A DNA stretch of 64,000 nt from Alsobacter sp045348435 (GCF_045348435.1 NZ_CP157484.1:3596001-3660000); one strand, 5' to 3'. Positions 36,203-46,237 are shown, counted from the first letter of the stretch. A program made the numbers and translations. The notes: generated by a model not told the origin, from the letters alone.

Positions 36203-37381
36203 TCACGTCGACCTGCCCACCGTGTCCGCCATCACCGCGCCGCGGGCGCCCATGGGGGCGCCCTTCTTCTCGGTGGTGTCGCGCGCGGTCTGATGCTCGA
36301 TCTCCGAGTTCAGCTCGGCGCCCGCCAGGATGATGATCGTCGAGACCCACATCCAGATCATGAAGCCAATGGCCGCGCCCAGCGACCCGTAGGTCTTGTC
36401 GTAATTGGCGAAGTGCGAGGCGTAGATCGACAGCCCGCCCGAGGCGACCACCCAGACGATCGCGGCCGCGGCGCTGCCCGGCGTCACCCACCGCCATTGC
36501 GGCTCCGTGCGGCTCGGCCCGTAGCGATAGAGCAGCGCCAGCGCGAGCACGACGACCAGCAGCAGCGCCACCCAGCGCCCGATCGCCACCACCCAGGTGA
36601 GCGCCGGTCCCAGCGGCAGGACGTTGAGCACGATCGGGACCACCACCACGGCGCCGATGGCGAGGATCAGGAACACGAACCCGCCCAGCGTGAAAACGAG
36701 CGAGATGGCGTTCAGCTTGATGAAGGAGCGCTTCTCCGTCTCGTTATAGGCGATGTTGAGCGCGTCCAGCATCGCCTTGACGCCGGAATTGGCGCTCCAC
36801 AGCGAGATCAGCAGGCTGACGATGAAGGTGATCCCGAGCGTGCTCGAGCCCTTGGCCGTCACCGTCTTCAGCTGCTCGCCGATGATGTCGGACGCGCCAT
36901 AGGGCAGGATCTCCTTGGCCTGGTCGAGATGGCTCTGGATGGTCGCCGGATCGGCGAACAGTCCGTAGATCGCCACGAAGGCCGCAATGGCCGGGAACAG
37001 CGCCAGCAGCGCGTAGAAGGTCACGCCCGCCGCGATCGCCATCACGCGGTCGTTGTTGATCTCCTCATAGGTGCGCCAGAGGATGTCCTTCCAGCCCGGC
37101 GTCGGGATCTCGGTCGGGCTCGTGGCGGAGCGGCCCCGCCCGGGCTGGGCCACATCGGCCGGGCCGCCATGCGTCGTCTTTCGGCGAGGGTCGGCGGCGG
37201 CGCTCTCGCGCTCCGCGGAACCCGCGTCGGGGTTCCGCTCCAGGAGCCCTGCCACGGCCCCGGCGACGCTCATCGCCAGCAGCCGGATGGCGGCCGCCCG
37301 CAGGGCCGAGCGCTTGCGCCGGCGACGCGGCGCGGGGCGGCTCTTGGGCGGGGTCCGGGGACGGCGGGAGAACAGAGGCAT
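36203..37381 (-). CDS. YihY/virulence factor BrkB family membrane protein
   Basis: 392 residues. A basic Pro/Arg-rich N-terminus (MPLFSRRPRTPPKSRP) and a charged linker precede the YihY/BrkB core beginning WRTYEEINNDRVMAIAAGVTFYALLALFPAIAAFVAIYGLFA, with about six membrane segments and LGAAIGFMIWMWVSTIIILAGAELNSEIEHQ near the end. An inner-membrane protein of uncertain, possibly transport, function. It sits behind an EcfG-type promoter, suggesting a place in the general stress response. Confidence 0.9.
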   Translation of the reverse strand: MPLFSRRPRTPPKSRPAPRRRRKRSALRAAAIRLLAMSVAGAVAGLLERNPDAGSAERESAAADPRRKTTHGGPADVAQPGRGRSATSPTEIPTPGWKDILWRTYEEINNDRVMAIAAGVTFYALLALFPAIAAFVAIYGLFADPATIQSHLDQAKEILPYGASDIIGEQLKTVTAKGSSTLGITFIVSLLISLWSANSGVKAMLDALNIAYNETEKRSFIKLNAISLVFTLGGFVFLILAIGAVVVVPIVLNVLPLGPALTWVVAIGRWVALLLVVVLALALLYRYGPSRTEPQWRWVTPGSAAAAIVWVVASGGLSIYASHFANYDKTYGSLGAAIGFMIWMWVSTIIILAGAELNSEIEHQTARDTTEKKGAPMGARGAVMADTVGRST

Positions 37382-37423
37382 GAAGCGGATCCATGTCGTC
37401 CCCCGCAAAGGCCGGGCTCTGCA

Positions 37424-37449
37424 AACGATTGTTGACGAAGCGAGGTTCC
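37424..37449 (-). promoter_or_regulatory. EcfG-type (general stress response) promoter of the yihY-like gene
   Basis: GGAAC (37449-37445), 17 bases, CGTT (37427-37424) on the minus strand. The predicted start is about 36 bases before the ATG at 37381. Together with the site at 7701-7725 it is the second such match in the window. Confidence 0.62.
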
Positions 37450-37502
37450 ATCCTGGTGCGGCGACGCCCGTGACAGCGCCGCGCGCCGCTGTATAAGGAC
37501 CC

Positions 37503-38423
37503 ATGCTCGAAGGACTTCCTCCCCACCGCCCGACCCACGTCATGCGCCTCGTCACCGACGAGACGACAGCGCGCAGCGTGGCCGACATCATCGTCGAGAC
37601 GTTCGACCCGGCCGAGACCGCCGCCGCGGCCTTCGAAAACGAGACGACGCTCGCCTGGGCGGTGGAGGTGTATTTCTCGGAGCCGCCCGACGAGCCCTCG
37701 GTGCGCGAGCTCATCGCCGCGGCCGCGGGTCCGGACGCGGCCCAGCGGCTCACCTTCGAGACCATCGGCGAGAAGGACTGGGTGAAGGCTTCGCTGGAGG
37801 GGCTCAGCCTGGTGCGCGCCGGCCGGTTCACCGTCCATGGCGGCCATGACCGCGACCGCATTCCGCTCAACACGATCGGCATCGAGATCGAGGCCGCGCT
37901 CGCCTTCGGCACGGGCCATCACGGCACGACCCGGGGCTGCCTCTTGATGCTGGACGCCATTTTGAAGCGCCGCGCCCCGCGCCATGTCCTGGATGTCGGC
38001 TCCGGCACGGGCGTGCTCGCGATCGCGGCCGCCCGCGCCCTGCATCGTCCGGTGGCGGCGGGCGACATCGACCCCGTCGCGGTCGAGGCTGCGCGGGAGA
38101 ACGCCCGCAACAACGCCGTCGGCGGCCATCTCCGGCCCGTGGTGGCCAAGGGGGTGGAGCATCCGGCGCTGAAGTCCCGCCGCTTCTACGACCTGGTCTT
38201 CGCCAATATCCTGGCGCGGCCCCTGATGCGCCTCGCGCCCTCCATCGCGGCCGTCGCGGCCCCCGGCGCGGACGTGGTGCTGTCGGGCCTCATCCCGCGC
38301 GACGTGCCGGGCGTCCTGGCCGCCTACCGGGCCCAGGGGCTGCATCTGGTGCGCAGGATGGAGCTGGAGGGCTGGGCCACCCTGCAGGTGCGCGCCGGCA
38401 GGGCCGCTCCCCGCCGCTTCTGA
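37503..38423 (+). CDS. prmA: Ribosomal protein L11 methyltransferase
   Basis: 306 residues. Methylates ribosomal protein L11. The PrmA signature AFGTGHHGTT at 134-143 and the SAM-binding motif LDVGSGTG at 163-170 are present, with DIDPVAVEAARENARNN and LVFANILARPL (an NxL-type substrate motif). The N-terminal substrate domain spans about 1-95. Divergent from the yihY-like gene and 100 bases upstream of the aminopeptidase gene. Confidence 0.95.
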   Translation: MLEGLPPHRPTHVMRLVTDETTARSVADIIVETFDPAETAAAAFENETTLAWAVEVYFSEPPDEPSVRELIAAAAGPDAAQRLTFETIGEKDWVKASLEGLSLVRAGRFTVHGGHDRDRIPLNTIGIEIEAALAFGTGHHGTTRGCLLMLDAILKRRAPRHVLDVGSGTGVLAIAAARALHRPVAAGDIDPVAVEAARENARNNAVGGHLRPVVAKGVEHPALKSRRFYDLVFANILARPLMRLAPSIAAVAAPGADVVLSGLIPRDVPGVLAAYRAQGLHLVRRMELEGWATLQVRAGRAAPRRF

Positions 38424-38523
38424 GGACCGGGGCGTCCGTCGTTTCGCTGCGTTCGGGCCCGTCTTGACGCCATCTCGCCTGTCGTGCACGGCTTTGCGCC
38501 TGTTCAGCGAGGATGTGCGCGCC

Positions 38524-40350
38524 ATGGCGAAAGCGGTGTTCCAGTCGTTCGAGGAGAAAGCCGACCCCGCGCGGGGCGCGTCGCGCGCCGCCGCATTGCG
38601 GGCCGAACTGGTGCGGCGCGGCTTGGACGGCTTCGTCATCCCGCGGACGGACGAGCATCAGAACGAATATGTGGCGGCCTGCTCGGAGCGCCTCGCCTGG
38701 CTGACCGGCTTCACCGGCTCCTGGGGCCTCGCGATCGTGCTGCGCGACGAGGCGGCGATTTTCGTCGACGGCCGCTACACCGTCCAGGTGCGCGAACAGG
38801 TCGACACGGCGGTCTTCACGCCGGAGCACCTGATCGACTCGCCGCCCGAGGCCTGGCTGGAGAAGCGCCTGAAGCCGGGCAACAAGCTCGGCTTCGACCC
38901 CAACCTCCACACCCATGACGGCGCGAAGCGGCTGGAGAAGGCCTGCGCCAAGGCCGGAGCCGAACTCGTCCCCGTGGTCGGCAACCCTGTGGATTCGGTG
39001 TGGGAGGACCGCCCCGCGCCCCCGCTCGCGCCGATCGTGCTGCACCCGACGGCCTTCGCGGGCGTCTCCGCCGCCGACAAGCTCGCCCGCATCCAGGGGC
39101 GCCTCCAGGAGCTCGGCGACGCCGCCCTGGTGATCACCGATCCGCACGCCATGGCGTGGACCTTCAACATCCGGGGCGGCGACGTCTCCCACACGCCCCT
39201 GCCGATGGGCTACGCGATCGTGCCGCGCGAAGGGCGCCCGAGCCTCTTCGTGGAGGAGTGCAAGCTCTCCAACGAGGTGCGCGCCACCCTGTCCGACCTC
39301 GCCGAGGTGGAAGGCGAGACCATGCTGGACCGGCGGCTCGCCCAGCTCGGCGCCGCCAAGCAGAAGGCCCGCTTCGACCAGGCCACCGCGTCGCGCCGCC
39401 TGGTCAGCCTGTTCGAGAAGGCGGGCGGCTCCGCCGACGTCGGGACCTGCCCGGTCGCCCTGATGAAGGCGGTGAAGAACGACGCCGAGATCGCCGGCTC
39501 CCGCGCGGCGCATCGGCGCGACGGCGCCGCCATGGTCAATTTCCTCGCCTGGTTCGCCCGCGAGGCGCTGCAGGGGCGGCTCACCGAGATCGACGCAACC
39601 GTGGCCCTCGAAGGCTTCCGCCGCGACACCGGGGAGCTCGTCGACGTCTCGTTCCCATCCATCGCCGGCGCCGGCCCCAACGCCGCCATCCCGCATTACC
39701 GAGTGACGGAGCGCTCCAACCGCCGCATCGAGCCCGGGATCTTCCTGATCGACTCGGGCGCGCAATACCGGGACGGCACCACCGACATCACCCGCACCAT
39801 CGCGGTCGGGACGCCCACGCCCGAGATGCGGGACCGCTTCACCCGCGTGTTGCAGGGCCACATCGCCATCGCGACCGTCGTGTTCCCCAAGGGCGTCTCC
39901 GGCGCCCAGCTTGACGCCTTCGCGCGCCGGCCGCTGTGGGACGCCGGCCTCGATTTCGACCATGGCACCGGCCACGGCATCGGCAGCTATCTGTCGGTGC
40001 ACGAAGGCCCGCAGCGGCTCTCCAAACTGGGGGTCACGCCGTTGGAGGCCGGCATGATGCTGTCCAACGAGCCCGGCTACTACAAGAGCGGCGAATACGG
40101 CATCCGCATCGAGAACCTCATCCTCGTCGAACGCCGCGAGATCGCCGGCGCCGAGCGCGAGATCTACGGCTTCGAGACGCTCAGCTTCGCGCCCATCGAC
40201 CTCGCTCTGGTGGAGCCGGCGCTGATGACCGAGGCCGAGATCGCCTGGCTCGACGCCTACCACGCCAAGGTGCGCGAGCTGATCGGCCCGCTGGTGACCG
40301 GCGACGCCGCGCGCTGGCTCGAAGAGGCCGCCCGCCCGATCGCGAGCTAG
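38524..40350 (+). CDS. Aminopeptidase P family (Xaa-Pro aminopeptidase)
   Basis: 608 residues, the long three-domain form of aminopeptidase P, which cleaves the N-terminal residue before proline. Metal ligands of the pita-bread domain are visible: DSGAQYRDGTTDITRT (two Asp), GHGIGSYLSVHEGPQ (His), NEPGYYKSGEYGIRIE (Glu) and the late Glu. Two creatinase-like N-terminal domains precede it (RTDEHQNEYVAACSERLAWLTGFTGSWG). The start at 38524 fits family length. The 3' end overlaps the converging azlD gene by 4 bases. Confidence 0.93.
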   Translation: MAKAVFQSFEEKADPARGASRAAALRAELVRRGLDGFVIPRTDEHQNEYVAACSERLAWLTGFTGSWGLAIVLRDEAAIFVDGRYTVQVREQVDTAVFTPEHLIDSPPEAWLEKRLKPGNKLGFDPNLHTHDGAKRLEKACAKAGAELVPVVGNPVDSVWEDRPAPPLAPIVLHPTAFAGVSAADKLARIQGRLQELGDAALVITDPHAMAWTFNIRGGDVSHTPLPMGYAIVPREGRPSLFVEECKLSNEVRATLSDLAEVEGETMLDRRLAQLGAAKQKARFDQATASRRLVSLFEKAGGSADVGTCPVALMKAVKNDAEIAGSRAAHRRDGAAMVNFLAWFAREALQGRLTEIDATVALEGFRRDTGELVDVSFPSIAGAGPNAAIPHYRVTERSNRRIEPGIFLIDSGAQYRDGTTDITRTIAVGTPTPEMRDRFTRVLQGHIAIATVVFPKGVSGAQLDAFARRPLWDAGLDFDHGTGHGIGSYLSVHEGPQRLSKLGVTPLEAGMMLSNEPGYYKSGEYGIRIENLILVERREIAGAEREIYGFETLSFAPIDLALVEPALMTEAEIAWLDAYHAKVRELIGPLVTGDAARWLEEAARPIAS

Positions 40351-40649
40351 AGGCCGAGGCTCCGCAGCGCCACGATCGACGTCACGCCCACGGCCACCAC
40401 GCCGAGCAGGGGCAGGCGCGTCGCCGCCAGGGTGGTGATCGCCGCCGCGGCGGTCTCCGCCCTGCCGGTGGCCAGCAGCGCCGGCGCGATCACGGCGATC
40501 AGGACGGCGGCCGGGATCGCCTCGAACGCCGCCCGGGCCCGGCCCGCGAGCCTCAGCCGGCCGACCAGGAACAACCCCGCCGCCCGCGTCGCATAGGTCA
40601 CCGCCGCCATGGCCAGGATGGCGGCCAGCGTCGTCGCATCCACCGTCAT
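40347..40649 (-). CDS. azlD: AzlD-family membrane protein (branched-chain amino acid export)
   Basis: 100 residues, about four membrane segments, with YATRAAGLFLVGRL and AFEAIPAAVLIAVIAPALL typical of AzlD. Works with AzlC as an exporter of branched-chain amino acids or their analogues. The ATG overlaps the azlC stop (ATGA). Confidence 0.9.
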   Translation of the reverse strand: MTVDATTLAAILAMAAVTYATRAAGLFLVGRLRLAGRARAAFEAIPAAVLIAVIAPALLATGRAETAAAAITTLAATRLPLLGVVAVGVTSIVALRSLGL

Positions 40650-41359
40650 GCCGGGCTGTCCGTCGCGGCCGCCGCCGGCTCTGCGGCGCCGTAGGAGTAG
40701 GCCGCGACGATCCCGGCCAGCGCGCCCGCCGCCACATGCCAGGGCGTGCCCGCCGTGACATAGGCCAGCGCCGAAGCGCCGGCGCTCGCCGCCACCGTGA
40801 CGGCGGTGGCGCGGCCCTTCCAGAAGCCGGCCACTAGGCCGATGAACAGGGCCGTGAAGGCGAAATCGGCGCCAAGCCGCCTGGGATCGCCAAGGAAGGA
40901 GCCGCCCACCGCGCCTAGCGTCGTCCAGATCACCCAGTTGAGCCAGAAGAGCGCGCCCGTCCCGGCGAAATAGGCGAAGGTCAGCGGCCTGCGCAGGGCG
41001 CGCCGCTCCGCCATGGCCCAGTTCTCGTCCGCCATCGTGAAGACGCCGAGCGCCCGCTTCCACGGCGCGAAGCGCGCGATCTTGGGCGCCAGCGAAGCCC
41101 CCATCAGGATGTGCCTGGCGTTGATCAGCAGCGTCGAGAAAGCCAGCACGCCGATCGGGGCGGGCGTGCGCCAGACCTCGACGGCCGCGAACTGCGCGCC
41201 GCCGGCGAAGACGAGCCCGCCCATCAGCGCGACCTCGGCCGGCGACAGCCCCTTGCCGGCGCAAAGCGCCCCGAACAGGAGCCCGATCGGGATGGCGGCG
41301 ACCATGGCGGGCGCGATGTCCCGCAGACCGTCTCGGATCTCGTGCACAGGAGAAGACAT
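40646..41359 (-). CDS. azlC: AzlC-family membrane protein (branched-chain amino acid export)
   Basis: 237 residues with several membrane segments. IPIGLLFGALCAGKGLSPAEVALMGGLVFAGGAQFAAV and LLINARHILMGASLAP are conserved AzlC motifs. It forms the exporter with AzlD. In combination with the ilv and leu genes in the same window it fits branched-chain amino acid balance, but the genes are 20 kb apart and not co-transcribed. The ATG at 41359 follows an AGGAGAAGA site. Confidence 0.92.
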   Translation of the reverse strand: MSSPVHEIRDGLRDIAPAMVAAIPIGLLFGALCAGKGLSPAEVALMGGLVFAGGAQFAAVEVWRTPAPIGVLAFSTLLINARHILMGASLAPKIARFAPWKRALGVFTMADENWAMAERRALRRPLTFAYFAGTGALFWLNWVIWTTLGAVGGSFLGDPRRLGADFAFTALFIGLVAGFWKGRATAVTVAASAGASALAYVTAGTPWHVAAGALAGIVAAYSYGAAEPAAAATDSPA

Positions 41360-41436
41360 GGCGTAACCGGCGTTAAGGGCGGGGATGATTGCGAGGTTTG
41401 GAGGGCCCGGTCCACCCGGTTCCGGTGCGCCGGCCC

Positions 41437-43560
41437 TCAGGCTTCGGCCTCTCCGACGAGCTTCAGCCAGGCGTCCTCGTCCATCACCTCGACGCCGAGG
41501 TCGCGGGCGTTGGCGAGCTTGGAGCCCGCGCCGGGGCCGGCCACCACGATGCTGGTCTTCTTGGAGACCGATCCCGACACCTTGGCTCCGAGGCGCTCGG
41601 CCATGGCTTTGGCCTCCTCGCGCGTCATCTTCTCCAGCGCGCCCGTGAACACGACTGTCTTGCCGGCGACCGGGCTCTGCGACGCCACCGCCTCCGGCGG
41701 CTCCGGCGTGACCTGCTCCAGCAGCTCGGCGACGACCTCCAGATTGTGCGGCTCGGCGAAGAAATCGACGATCGACTCGGCCACCACGGGGCCGATCCCC
41801 TCGATCGAGGTGAGTTCGGCCAGAGCGCCGGACGCCGGGTCGGCGGCCGCTGTCGCGAGGTCCCGGAAGGCTTCGGCGCTCATGCAATGACGCGCCAGCA
41901 GCTTGGCCGTCGTCTCGCCCACATGCCGGATGCCGAGCGCGAAGATGAAGCGGTGCAGCGCCACCCTGCGCCGCGCCTCGATGGCGGCGAAGAGATTGCG
42001 AACGGAGGTCTCCCCGTAGCCCTCGCGGTCCTTCAGGCGGCGCATGGAGCGCGCGTCGCGAGCCTGCAGGGTGAAGATGTCCTGCGGGCGGGTGATCAGC
42101 CCGTCCCTGTAGAACGCCTCGATCTGGCGGTCGCCCAGCCCCTCGATGTCGAAGGCGTTGCGCGAGGCGAAGTGGCGCAGCCGCTCCACCGCCTGGGCGG
42201 GGCAGATCAGCCCGCCGGTGCAGCGGCGGACCACATCCTCCTTGCCGGTCTTGGGATCGATCTCCCGCACGGCGTGGCTGCCGCAGGCCGGGCAGAGATG
42301 CGGGAACGCGTAGGACGTGGCGCTTTCGGGCCGCTTCTCCAGCACCGGGCCGAGGATCTGCGGGATCACGTCGCCGGCGCGCTGCACCGTGACCGTGTCG
42401 CCGATCCGCACGTCCTTGCGGGCGATCTCGTCCTCATTGTGCAGGGTGGCGTTGGTGACGACCACGCCCCCCACCGTCACGGGCTTCAGCCGCGCCACGG
42501 GCGTCAGCGAACCCGTGCGGCCGACCTGGATCTCGATGTCCAGCAGCTCGGTCGTCGCCTTCTCGGCCGGGAACTTGTGCGCCGTCGCCCAGCGCGGCGA
42601 GCGCGACACGAAGCCGAGCCGGCGCTGCAGGTCGAGGTCGTCCACTTTGTAGACCACGCCGTCGATGTCATAGGGCAGGCTGGCCCGCTGCTCCTCGATG
42701 GCCCGGTACTGGGCCAGCATCTCCTCGATGGTTTCGCAGCGCCGCATCAGCGGGTTGGTCGGCAGGCCGAAGCGCGCGAAGGCCTCCACCATGCCGAACT
42801 GCGTGCGGGCGGGCATGTCGCCCCTCACCTCGCCCCACGCATAGGCGAAGAAGCGCAGCGGCCTTGCGGCTGTGATGCGGGGATCGAGCTGGCGCAGCGA
42901 GCCCGCCGCCGCGTTGCGCGGATTGGCGAAGGGCGGCTTGCCCTCGGCCTCCTGCCGGGCGTTCATGGCGGCGAAGTCGGGCTTGGTCATGTAGACCTCG
43001 CCGCGGACCTCCAGGACCTCGGGCGCGTCCGCGATCCTGTTGGGGATCTCGCCGATCGTGCGCACATTGACGGTGACGTCCTCGCCTTCCTCGCCGTCGC
43101 CGCGCGTCGCCGCCACGACCAGTTCGCCGTCCTCGTAGCGCAGCGAGCACGAGAGCCCGTCGATCTTGGGCTCCGCCGTGACCGCCAGCGCCTTGTCGGC
43201 CGGCCAGTCCAGGAACCGCCGCACGCGACCGACGAACTCCTCGACCTCCTCGTCCGAGAACACGTTGGCCAGCGACAGCATGGGCACGCGGTGGCGCACC
43301 TTGGCGAACTTCTCGGAGGGCTTCGCCCCGACCTTGTCGAGCCCGTCCGCCTCCTTCAGCGCCGGGAACCGCGCCTCGATGGCCTGCGCCCGCAGGCGCA
43401 GCGCGTCATAGGCGGCGTCGGAGATCGTCGGCGCGTCCTGCTGGTGGTAGAGGACGTCGTGCTCGGCGATCTCGGCCGCCAGCGCGGCGTGCTCGGCCTT
43501 GGCCTCGCGCGCCGTCAACGCGTCGGGCGCGAGCGCCCTCAATGCTTCGCCCTTCGCCAT
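41437..43560 (-). CDS. ligA: NAD+-dependent DNA ligase
   Basis: 707 residues. Adenylation Lys132 lies in AEPKIDGLS. Adenylation domain, OB-fold, a four-Cys zinc finger (CPACG and CTGGLICPAQ), the HhH region and a C-terminal BRCT domain (GKTVVFTGALEKMTREEAKAMAERLG) follow in the usual order. It joins Okazaki fragments and repair nicks. It lies 44 bases downstream of recN on the same strand. Confidence 0.97.
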   Translation of the reverse strand: MAKGEALRALAPDALTAREAKAEHAALAAEIAEHDVLYHQQDAPTISDAAYDALRLRAQAIEARFPALKEADGLDKVGAKPSEKFAKVRHRVPMLSLANVFSDEEVEEFVGRVRRFLDWPADKALAVTAEPKIDGLSCSLRYEDGELVVAATRGDGEEGEDVTVNVRTIGEIPNRIADAPEVLEVRGEVYMTKPDFAAMNARQEAEGKPPFANPRNAAAGSLRQLDPRITAARPLRFFAYAWGEVRGDMPARTQFGMVEAFARFGLPTNPLMRRCETIEEMLAQYRAIEEQRASLPYDIDGVVYKVDDLDLQRRLGFVSRSPRWATAHKFPAEKATTELLDIEIQVGRTGSLTPVARLKPVTVGGVVVTNATLHNEDEIARKDVRIGDTVTVQRAGDVIPQILGPVLEKRPESATSYAFPHLCPACGSHAVREIDPKTGKEDVVRRCTGGLICPAQAVERLRHFASRNAFDIEGLGDRQIEAFYRDGLITRPQDIFTLQARDARSMRRLKDREGYGETSVRNLFAAIEARRRVALHRFIFALGIRHVGETTAKLLARHCMSAEAFRDLATAAADPASGALAELTSIEGIGPVVAESIVDFFAEPHNLEVVAELLEQVTPEPPEAVASQSPVAGKTVVFTGALEKMTREEAKAMAERLGAKVSGSVSKKTSIVVAGPGAGSKLANARDLGVEVMDEDAWLKLVGEAEA

Positions 43561-43604
43561 GTCTCGGTCAGGTCTCCGGCCTGGATGCTGTCACGGGCTG
43601 AACG

Positions 43605-45281
43605 TCAGTCGGCGGCTTCGAGCAACCGCCTGGCGGCCGCCCGCGCTTCGTCCGTGATGGTCGCGCCGGCGAGCATGCGGGCGATCTCCTCACGGCGGGC
43701 GGCCTTGTCGATCGGCAGCACCCGCGTGGCGATCCGCTCTTCGCCGCCCTGGGGCGTCTCGACCGGGTTCTTGGCGATGAGGAAGTGCCTCTCCGCCCGC
43801 GCGGCGACCTGCGGCGCATGGGTGACGGCCATCACCTGCACGCGCGCCGAGAGCCGCGCCAGCCGCGCCCCGATGGCGTCCGCCACGGCCCCGCCGGCCC
43901 CGCTGTCGATTTCGTCGAAGACCAGCGTCGGCGCCGATCCGCGGTCGGCCAGGGACACCTTGATGGCCAGCATGAAGCGCGAAAGCTCGCCCCCCGACGC
44001 CACCTTCATCAGCGGCCCCGGCCGGGTGCCCGGATTGGTCTGCACCCAGAACTCGACGCGATCGAAGCCCTCCGGGGCGCGGCTCGCCTCGTCGGTCTCG
44101 ATCTGCACGATGAAGCGCGCGCGCTCCAGCTTCAGGGGCGGAAGTTCGCCGTTCACGGCCTCCTCCAGCGCCGAGCCGGCCGCGCGTCGCGCCGTCGACA
44201 GGGCCCGGGCCGCCGCCACATAGGCGTCCTCGGCGGCCTGCGCGGCCGTCGCCAGGGCGGCGAGCCGCTCCTCGCCCTGCTCCAGGTTCTCCAGGTCGCC
44301 CCGGAAGCGTTCGCGCAGCTCCGGCAGCCGGTCCGCCGGCACGTCGTATTTGCGCGAAGCCGCCCGCACGGCGAACAGCCGCTCCTCCACCCGCTCCAGC
44401 ACGCGAGGGTCGAAGTCGGCGGCGCGCTGCGCCTCCTCGAGGGCCACCCGGGCCTCGTCGAGGGCGTTCAGGGCGTTGTCGAGAGCCTTGACGCTGGGCG
44501 CCACCAGCTCAGGGGCCTGCGCGCCGCGCCGCTCCAGGCGGCGCAGGGCGGCCGACAGCGTCGCCACCGAGGAGCCCTGCCCGGCCACCGCCTCATAGGC
44601 CTCGTTGATCTCGCCGACCACCTTCTCGGCCTGCATCATGCGCTGCCGCTCGGCAGCGAGCTCCTCCTCCTCGCCGGCCAGCGGCGCGAGCTTGTCGAGC
44701 TCGGCCAGCGCGTGCGCCAGGAAGTCGGCCTCCTTGCGGGCGGCGTCGATGCGGGCCTGCTGCTCGGCGAGCGCGTCGCGCGCCGTCTTCCAGGCCCGGT
44801 GCGCCTCGCCAACGGCCGCCGAATCGCAGGCCCCGAAGGCGTCCAGCAGGGCCCGGTGCGCGGCCGGATCCACCAGGGCCCGGTCGTCGTGCTGCCCGTG
44901 GATCTCCACCAGCGCGGCGCCGATGGAGCGCAGCGCCTGGACGCTGACGGGCTGGTCGTTGACGAAGGCGCGGGTGCGGCCGTCGGCGAACTGGATGCGC
45001 CGCAGGATCAGGTCGCCCTCATCGGGGATGTCATGGCGCTTCACGACCGCTCGCGCCGGGTGCCCGGCCCCGAGGTCGAAGACGGCGGTCACCTGCCCGC
45101 GATCCTCGCCGTGCCGCACCAGGGAGCCGTCCCCGCGGCCGCCCAGGGCGAGCGAGAACGCGTCGAGCAGGATGGACTTGCCGGCGCCGGTCTCGCCGGT
45201 GAGGACGCTGAGGCCCTCCCCGAACGGGATGTCCAAACGGTCGATGAGGACGATGTCGCGGATCGCGAGCTGAACGAGCAT
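43605..45281 (-). CDS. recN: DNA repair protein RecN
   Basis: 558 residues. An SMC-like ATPase for double-strand break repair: Walker A GETGAGKS at 29-36, long coiled-coil arms, and the C-terminal signature and Walker B in ASGGELSRFMLAI...LVFDEIDSGAGG. It is located between bamD and ligA on the same strand. No LexA-box match was seen in the short space upstream. Confidence 0.96.
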   Translation of the reverse strand: MLVQLAIRDIVLIDRLDIPFGEGLSVLTGETGAGKSILLDAFSLALGGRGDGSLVRHGEDRGQVTAVFDLGAGHPARAVVKRHDIPDEGDLILRRIQFADGRTRAFVNDQPVSVQALRSIGAALVEIHGQHDDRALVDPAAHRALLDAFGACDSAAVGEAHRAWKTARDALAEQQARIDAARKEADFLAHALAELDKLAPLAGEEEELAAERQRMMQAEKVVGEINEAYEAVAGQGSSVATLSAALRRLERRGAQAPELVAPSVKALDNALNALDEARVALEEAQRAADFDPRVLERVEERLFAVRAASRKYDVPADRLPELRERFRGDLENLEQGEERLAALATAAQAAEDAYVAAARALSTARRAAGSALEEAVNGELPPLKLERARFIVQIETDEASRAPEGFDRVEFWVQTNPGTRPGPLMKVASGGELSRFMLAIKVSLADRGSAPTLVFDEIDSGAGGAVADAIGARLARLSARVQVMAVTHAPQVAARAERHFLIAKNPVETPQGGEERIATRVLPIDKAARREEIARMLAGATITDEARAAARRLLEAAD

Positions 45282-45352
45282 GCGTTATGTGTCGCGAGCC
45301 GCCGACGAAAAATCAACAGCCGAAACCGCAGACGATGTCGCGCCCGCGCGGA

Positions 45353-46237
45353 TCAACCGATGCGGAACGCCCGCATGGCCTTGCTCATCCAGGAGCCGCC
45401 GTCCTCGCGGGGCTCCAGACCCTTGGTCTGCAGCAACGCGTAGGTGTCCTTATACCAGCGACTATCCGGGAAGTTGTGGCCCAGAATGGCGCCCGCGGTC
45501 TGGGCCTCGGCCACGATGCCCAGCGCCATATAGGCCTCGGCGAGACGCGCGAGCGCCTCCTCGATCTGATTCGTGGTCTGGTACTGGCTCACCACGAGGC
45601 GGAACCGGTTGATCGCCGCCGTGTAGTTGCGCTTCTGCAGATAGTAGCGGCCGACCGTCATCTCGCGCCCGGCGAGCTGGTCCTTGGTGACCTGGATCTT
45701 GAACTTCGCGTCGGACGCGTATTCGGACTGCGGCCAGCGGGTCACGACCTCCTGCAGGGCCAGCAGCGCCTTTTCTGTGCGCTCCTGGTCGCGGGTCACG
45801 TCCGGGATCTGGTTGTAGTAGGACATGCCGACCATGTAGGCCGCATAGGCTGCGTCTGGCGTCGACGGATGCAGCGTCAGGTAGCGCTTGCCCGAGTTGA
45901 TCGCCTCTTCGTAGTTGCGGCCGGTGTAATAGGCGTAGGTCTGGAGGATCAGCGCCTTCTTCGACCACACCGAGAACGGGTACTGCTTGTCGAGATCGGA
46001 GAACTTCTTGGCCGCGCTGTCGAACTCGTTCTTCTGCAGCAGGCCCAGGCCCTCGTTGTAGATCGTCTCCGCCGGCACGGAGGGGGTGATCTCGGGCTTG
46101 TACTTCTCTTCCTTCTCGAAGGGGTTGAAGTTCGAGATGGTGTCGCACGCCGCCATGGGAAGGATCAGCGCCAACGCGAACAGCGAACGCGCGATGCGGG
46201 CGCCCTTCGGCGAGAGGTTCCGGGTCTGGAAGCGCAT
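45353..46237 (-). CDS. bamD: BamD, outer-membrane assembly lipoprotein
   Basis: 294 residues. Lipobox LPMAAC with Cys31; then TPR-like helical repeats of the ComL/BamD family (ETIYNEGLGLLQKNEFDSAAKKFSDLDKQYPFS and onward). An essential part of the beta-barrel assembly machine. The ATG at 46237 gives a proper lipoprotein signal; the longer in-frame version is rejected. Between lpxC and recN, a typical alphaproteobacterial order. Confidence 0.95.
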   Translation of the reverse strand: MRFQTRNLSPKGARIARSLFALALILPMAACDTISNFNPFEKEEKYKPEITPSVPAETIYNEGLGLLQKNEFDSAAKKFSDLDKQYPFSVWSKKALILQTYAYYTGRNYEEAINSGKRYLTLHPSTPDAAYAAYMVGMSYYNQIPDVTRDQERTEKALLALQEVVTRWPQSEYASDAKFKIQVTKDQLAGREMTVGRYYLQKRNYTAAINRFRLVVSQYQTTNQIEEALARLAEAYMALGIVAEAQTAGAILGHNFPDSRWYKDTYALLQTKGLEPREDGGSWMSKAMRAFRIG

